From contig DYBS01000118.1 of assembly GCA_019418525.1 (NCBI GenBank), positions 1 through 6,808 on the forward strand: 6,808 nucleotides of DNA, written 5' to 3'. Both the position numbers and the translations under genes were made by a program. This stretch comes from Clostridiales bacterium. GTDB taxonomy: Bacteria > Bacillota > Clostridia > Oscillospirales > Oscillospiraceae. Each line of letters begins with the position of its first letter. The stretch's first letter is position 1. The notes beneath the pieces were generated by a model that did no database searches, had not been told where the DNA came from, and saw only the letters and a list, made by a program, of their open reading frames with translations. Shown here in pieces: positions 6,401 to 6,808 of this stretch.

Positions 6401-6651
6401 TGAAGAAGCCCGCCGCGGCGGTCTACCAGGACGGCAGTTGGCAGCGGGTGGACAGCACCCTGGACGGCAGCTATCTGGTGTTTTCGGCGCCCAACCAGGG
6501 CAAGGTCCTCCTGTTGGAGACGGAGGAGCCCGCCGCCTGGCTGCTTTTCCCCATCTTGGGAGCGGCTGTGGTGCTTTGCCTGGCCGTGCTGGTCCTCCAC
6601 CGCCGCAGGCGGAAGCGCCGGAACGCCGGGCAGGAGGCAGAGCCCGTCTGA
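3478..6651 (+). CDS. Exported, membrane-anchored GLUG-repeat protein with a long inserted coiled coil
   Basis: Encodes 1057 residues. Residues 1-28 are a signal peptide (MKYTQRG, hydrophobic core, AAAAA before DT). About 30-125 is the usual N-terminal lead-in of GLUG proteins (LTADLDLS, GTFHGNGHTISGL, GLF). GLUG repeats run from about 125 to 279 with VGGLVG, VGGLAG, VGGIAG, MGGIAG and VGGVVG. About 290-622 is helix- and heptad-rich, with little glycine or proline except a break at 457-478 and P494. GLUG repeats resume at about 640-810 (VGGIVG, CGGGVAG, CGGIAG, LGGIAG). Then comes a small beta-rich module (838-905) and a C-terminal region ending in one transmembrane helix (about 1020-1040) and the basic stop-transfer tail HRRRRKRR. 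There is no LPxTG sorting motif. The protein should therefore sit outside the membrane, anchored by its C-terminus. Its 4-nt overlap with the exporter gene suggests a joint function. Function is otherwise unknown; adhesion or envelope scaffolding are alternatives to a role as transporter partner. Confidence 0.88.
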   Translation: MKYTQRGAALLTALALLCTLTLPAAAAADTVTIATVQDWMDFSQQCTRDTWSQGRTVELTADLDLSSSDFTPVPIFQGTFHGNGHTISGLSFVGKGSKVGLFRTLTQSAVVADLTVEGTLTPQGSAGQAGLLAGENYGTVRHCAVRGAVSAQEDVGGLVGLNGEGGVLTACSSAVTVTGVTNVGGLAGQNLGTVESCTNTGEVNTRADQDTPTSVGGIAGLSRGTIRSCTNTGAVGYQHVGYNMGGIAGLQSGEISGCTNTAAIRGRKDVGGVVGQFEPNTSLTYGPSSPEQISESLEDLFAQLERFTDQLSDMAARGIEDAGAVHDSISAIQDRTHAAGTEGREDYRTMSDQLYQYTTAISGSLDGLQEALDQFSGQGNTHLQEALDQSDRMLTRLDDLMSQADSGLGQSIEALEDTVSSIQTQLDQITTHRQAMVRELGQLRQYLKQVAQYIAAGDYEQALQLPFPALDLKGHFDGMSGAAEEAAHLAAQLPGQWGDIYRHTSAGMDQTGAELDEAQEALYGALTALNQDWDQASSSVQAELDTVSRESDHIRDLLKSYTDTLGDKAQSAVDDIDRELTAIQDRVDSMTQAAGADNDALHATSQAILDQLEEVRQAISGLGEEPELTVTDLTDGIDQGPGLVKGCTASGTVEGDSNVGGIVGTVSTEVGDDPEATFNLGDMKLMSDVYATLRAVVRDCRFDGAVTVKNECGGGVAGRCEAGAILDCAARGTVETGGDYCGGIAGSTRGKVIRCAALTDLTGGSWLGGIAGLGQDITDCRAMVRADGDGEYRGAIAGQAEGTLTGNRYLMEELAGVDGVDYAGTAQGLDFASFAQLSYIPTDFLTFSYRFVVNGQTVAEIPFAYGDDLDLSQVPEAPEQDGQYGQWPEFPTQDLRRSLVLEAQFAAPTSTLSDQEGVAQLLVEGTFAPDAALSVQQEELPGQEVDGGTPHAAWSYTVTGSQADTLTVRLRADGVKKPAAAVYQDGSWQRVDSTLDGSYLVFSAPNQGKVLLLETEEPAAWLLFPILGAAVVLCLAVLVLHRRRRKRRNAGQEAEPV
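3850..4314 (+). repeat. First GLUG-repeat block (predicted beta-helix)
   Basis: Residues about 125-279 contain five repeats of 26-32 residues, each with a [V/M]GG[L/I/V][A/V]G core followed by a turn and one cysteine in a fixed place (C143, C171, C197, C229, C258; contexts RHCAV, TACSS, ESCTN, RSCTN, SGCTN). GLUG repeats are named for a Gly-Leu-(any)-Gly core and are found in bacterial surface and protease-associated proteins. A stacked right-handed beta-helix is the expected fold. Confidence 0.85.
4345..5343 (+). other. Coiled-coil insertion encoded within the GLUG protein
   Basis: Residues about 290-622 have heptad-like spacing of Leu/Ile/Val/Ala with Gln/Asp/Glu/Arg at exposed positions, for example SLEDLFAQLERFTDQLSDM and SIEALEDTVSSIQTQLDQI. 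The sequence is interrupted near the middle by GDYEQALQLPFPALDLKGHF (457-476), with P466 and P468. This gives two arms of roughly 167 and 144 residues. P494 and a Gly-rich spot at 340-343 mean the arms need not be single continuous helices. Confidence 0.7.
5395..5907 (+). repeat. Second GLUG-repeat block (predicted beta-helix)
   Basis: Residues about 640-810 resume the GLUG pattern after the coiled coil: VGGIVG (659), CGGGVAG (712), CGGIAG (741), LGGIAG (767) and YRGAIAG (792). A cysteine again recurs once per repeat (C647, C700, C728, C755, C780), and extra cysteines occur at 712, 720 and 741. One repeat is enlarged by about 25 residues around 665-692. Confidence 0.8.
5989..6192 (+). other. 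Small beta-rich module after the GLUG repeats, InlB-B-like
   Basis: Residues about 838-905 show the pattern SYRFVVNGQTVAEIPFAYGD, then a Pro-rich turn (VPEAPEQDGQYGQW) and a closing strand (SLVLEAQF). This order of V-x-F/V-x-x-G, a hydrophobic strand, YG-x-x-L, P-x-x-P, G-W and A-x-F resembles the small repeat modules of Firmicutes surface proteins (InlB-B/Flg_new type). The match is by eye only. Confidence 0.45.
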
Positions 6652-6678
6652 TTTACGGATATTGGAGCAAAACAGAGA

Positions 6679-6713
6679 AAAACGGACCGCACTCTATGAG
6701 TGCGGTCCGTTTT
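6679..6713. terminator. Operon terminator, probably bidirectional
   Basis: A perfect 16-bp stem (6679-6694 pairing with 6698-6713) has a 3-nt loop TAT. The right arm ends in TTTT, giving termination for the plus-strand operon; the left arm is preceded and begun by an A-tract, giving a U-tract for transcripts from the minus strand. It lies between the TGA at 6649-6651 and the stop codon of a convergent minus-strand gene at 6718-6720, so one hairpin can serve both. Confidence 0.92.
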
Positions 6714-6717
6714 GTGT

Positions 6718-6808
6718 TTAAGGCTGGGGGGCGTCTCCGCCCTCGATGGACATGGTGCGCATCTCTTCCGGCGTGACGTGGAAACGCTGGCCGTATCCGG
6801 TCCAGTAC
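6718..6808 (-). CDS. C-terminal 29 codons of a convergent gene of unknown function
   Basis: On the minus strand a frame is open from the window edge (first full codon 6807-6805) to TAA at 6720-6718. The visible tail begins YWTGYGQRFHVTPEEMRTMS and ends with GGDAPQP. The mix of aromatic, charged and Pro/Gly residues and the position of the stop 4 nt beyond a bidirectional terminator support a real gene end, but 29 residues are too few to assign a family. It is too short and truncated for ordinary gene finding. Confidence 0.6.
   Translation of the reverse strand, partial: YWTGYGQRFHVTPEEMRTMSIEGGDAPQP

Noticed and set aside
5989..6600. 203-codon minus-strand open frame opposite the end of the GLUG gene
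   Set aside because: Shadow of the real gene; the convergent minus-strand gene visible at the window end already stops at 6718 and is closed by the terminator.

Overview
The window looks like chromosome of a GC-rich, Gram-positive anaerobe of the class Clostridia, most likely the Oscillospiraceae (Flavonifractor, Lawsonibacter or Oscillibacter type). This is inferred from the strong G/C third-position codon bias, the GLUG-repeat surface protein, purine-rich Shine-Dalgarno sites and the MMPL transporter type. No 16S or other marker gene is present to prove it.

Layout. Positions 1-300 hold the 3' end of a plus-strand gene whose C-terminus is an OST-HTH (LOTUS) domain, the RNA-binding module often attached to NYN-type nucleases. 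A strong intrinsic terminator (313-345) closes it. A short AT-rich island (about 361-425) carries a near-consensus promoter (TTGACA, 17 bp, TATGAT) overlapped by inverted repeats. It drives a compact three-gene operon: a TetR/AcrR-family regulator (454-1029), an 813-residue MMPL/RND-superfamily exporter (1040-3481), and a 1057-residue exported, membrane-anchored GLUG-repeat/coiled-coil protein (3478-6651). The first two genes are 10 nt apart and the last two overlap by 4 nt (ATGA), each with a good ribosome binding site, so the three are probably co-transcribed and the last two translationally coupled. A perfect 16-bp hairpin (6679-6713) ends the operon and probably also serves the convergent minus-strand gene whose last 29 codons run from 6807 to 6718.

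How the genes may work together. The regulator probably senses a hydrophobic or toxic small molecule and represses its own operon. The MMPL protein has the two-fold 6+6 transmembrane layout and an Asp-Tyr pair in each half, as expected for proton-driven export of lipids or amphiphiles. The third protein is the unusual part: a Cys-laddered GLUG beta-helix is split by about 330 residues of predicted coiled coil with a break near the middle, followed by a single C-terminal membrane anchor. This resembles, in outline only, the beta-domain plus helical-hairpin design of membrane fusion proteins that partner RND pumps in Gram-negative bacteria. The working hypothesis is that it is a dedicated extracytoplasmic partner of the MMPL exporter in a Gram-positive envelope. 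A second unexplained element is a six-copy G-x-hydrophobic-x tetrapeptide repeat on the predicted cytoplasmic tail of the transporter.
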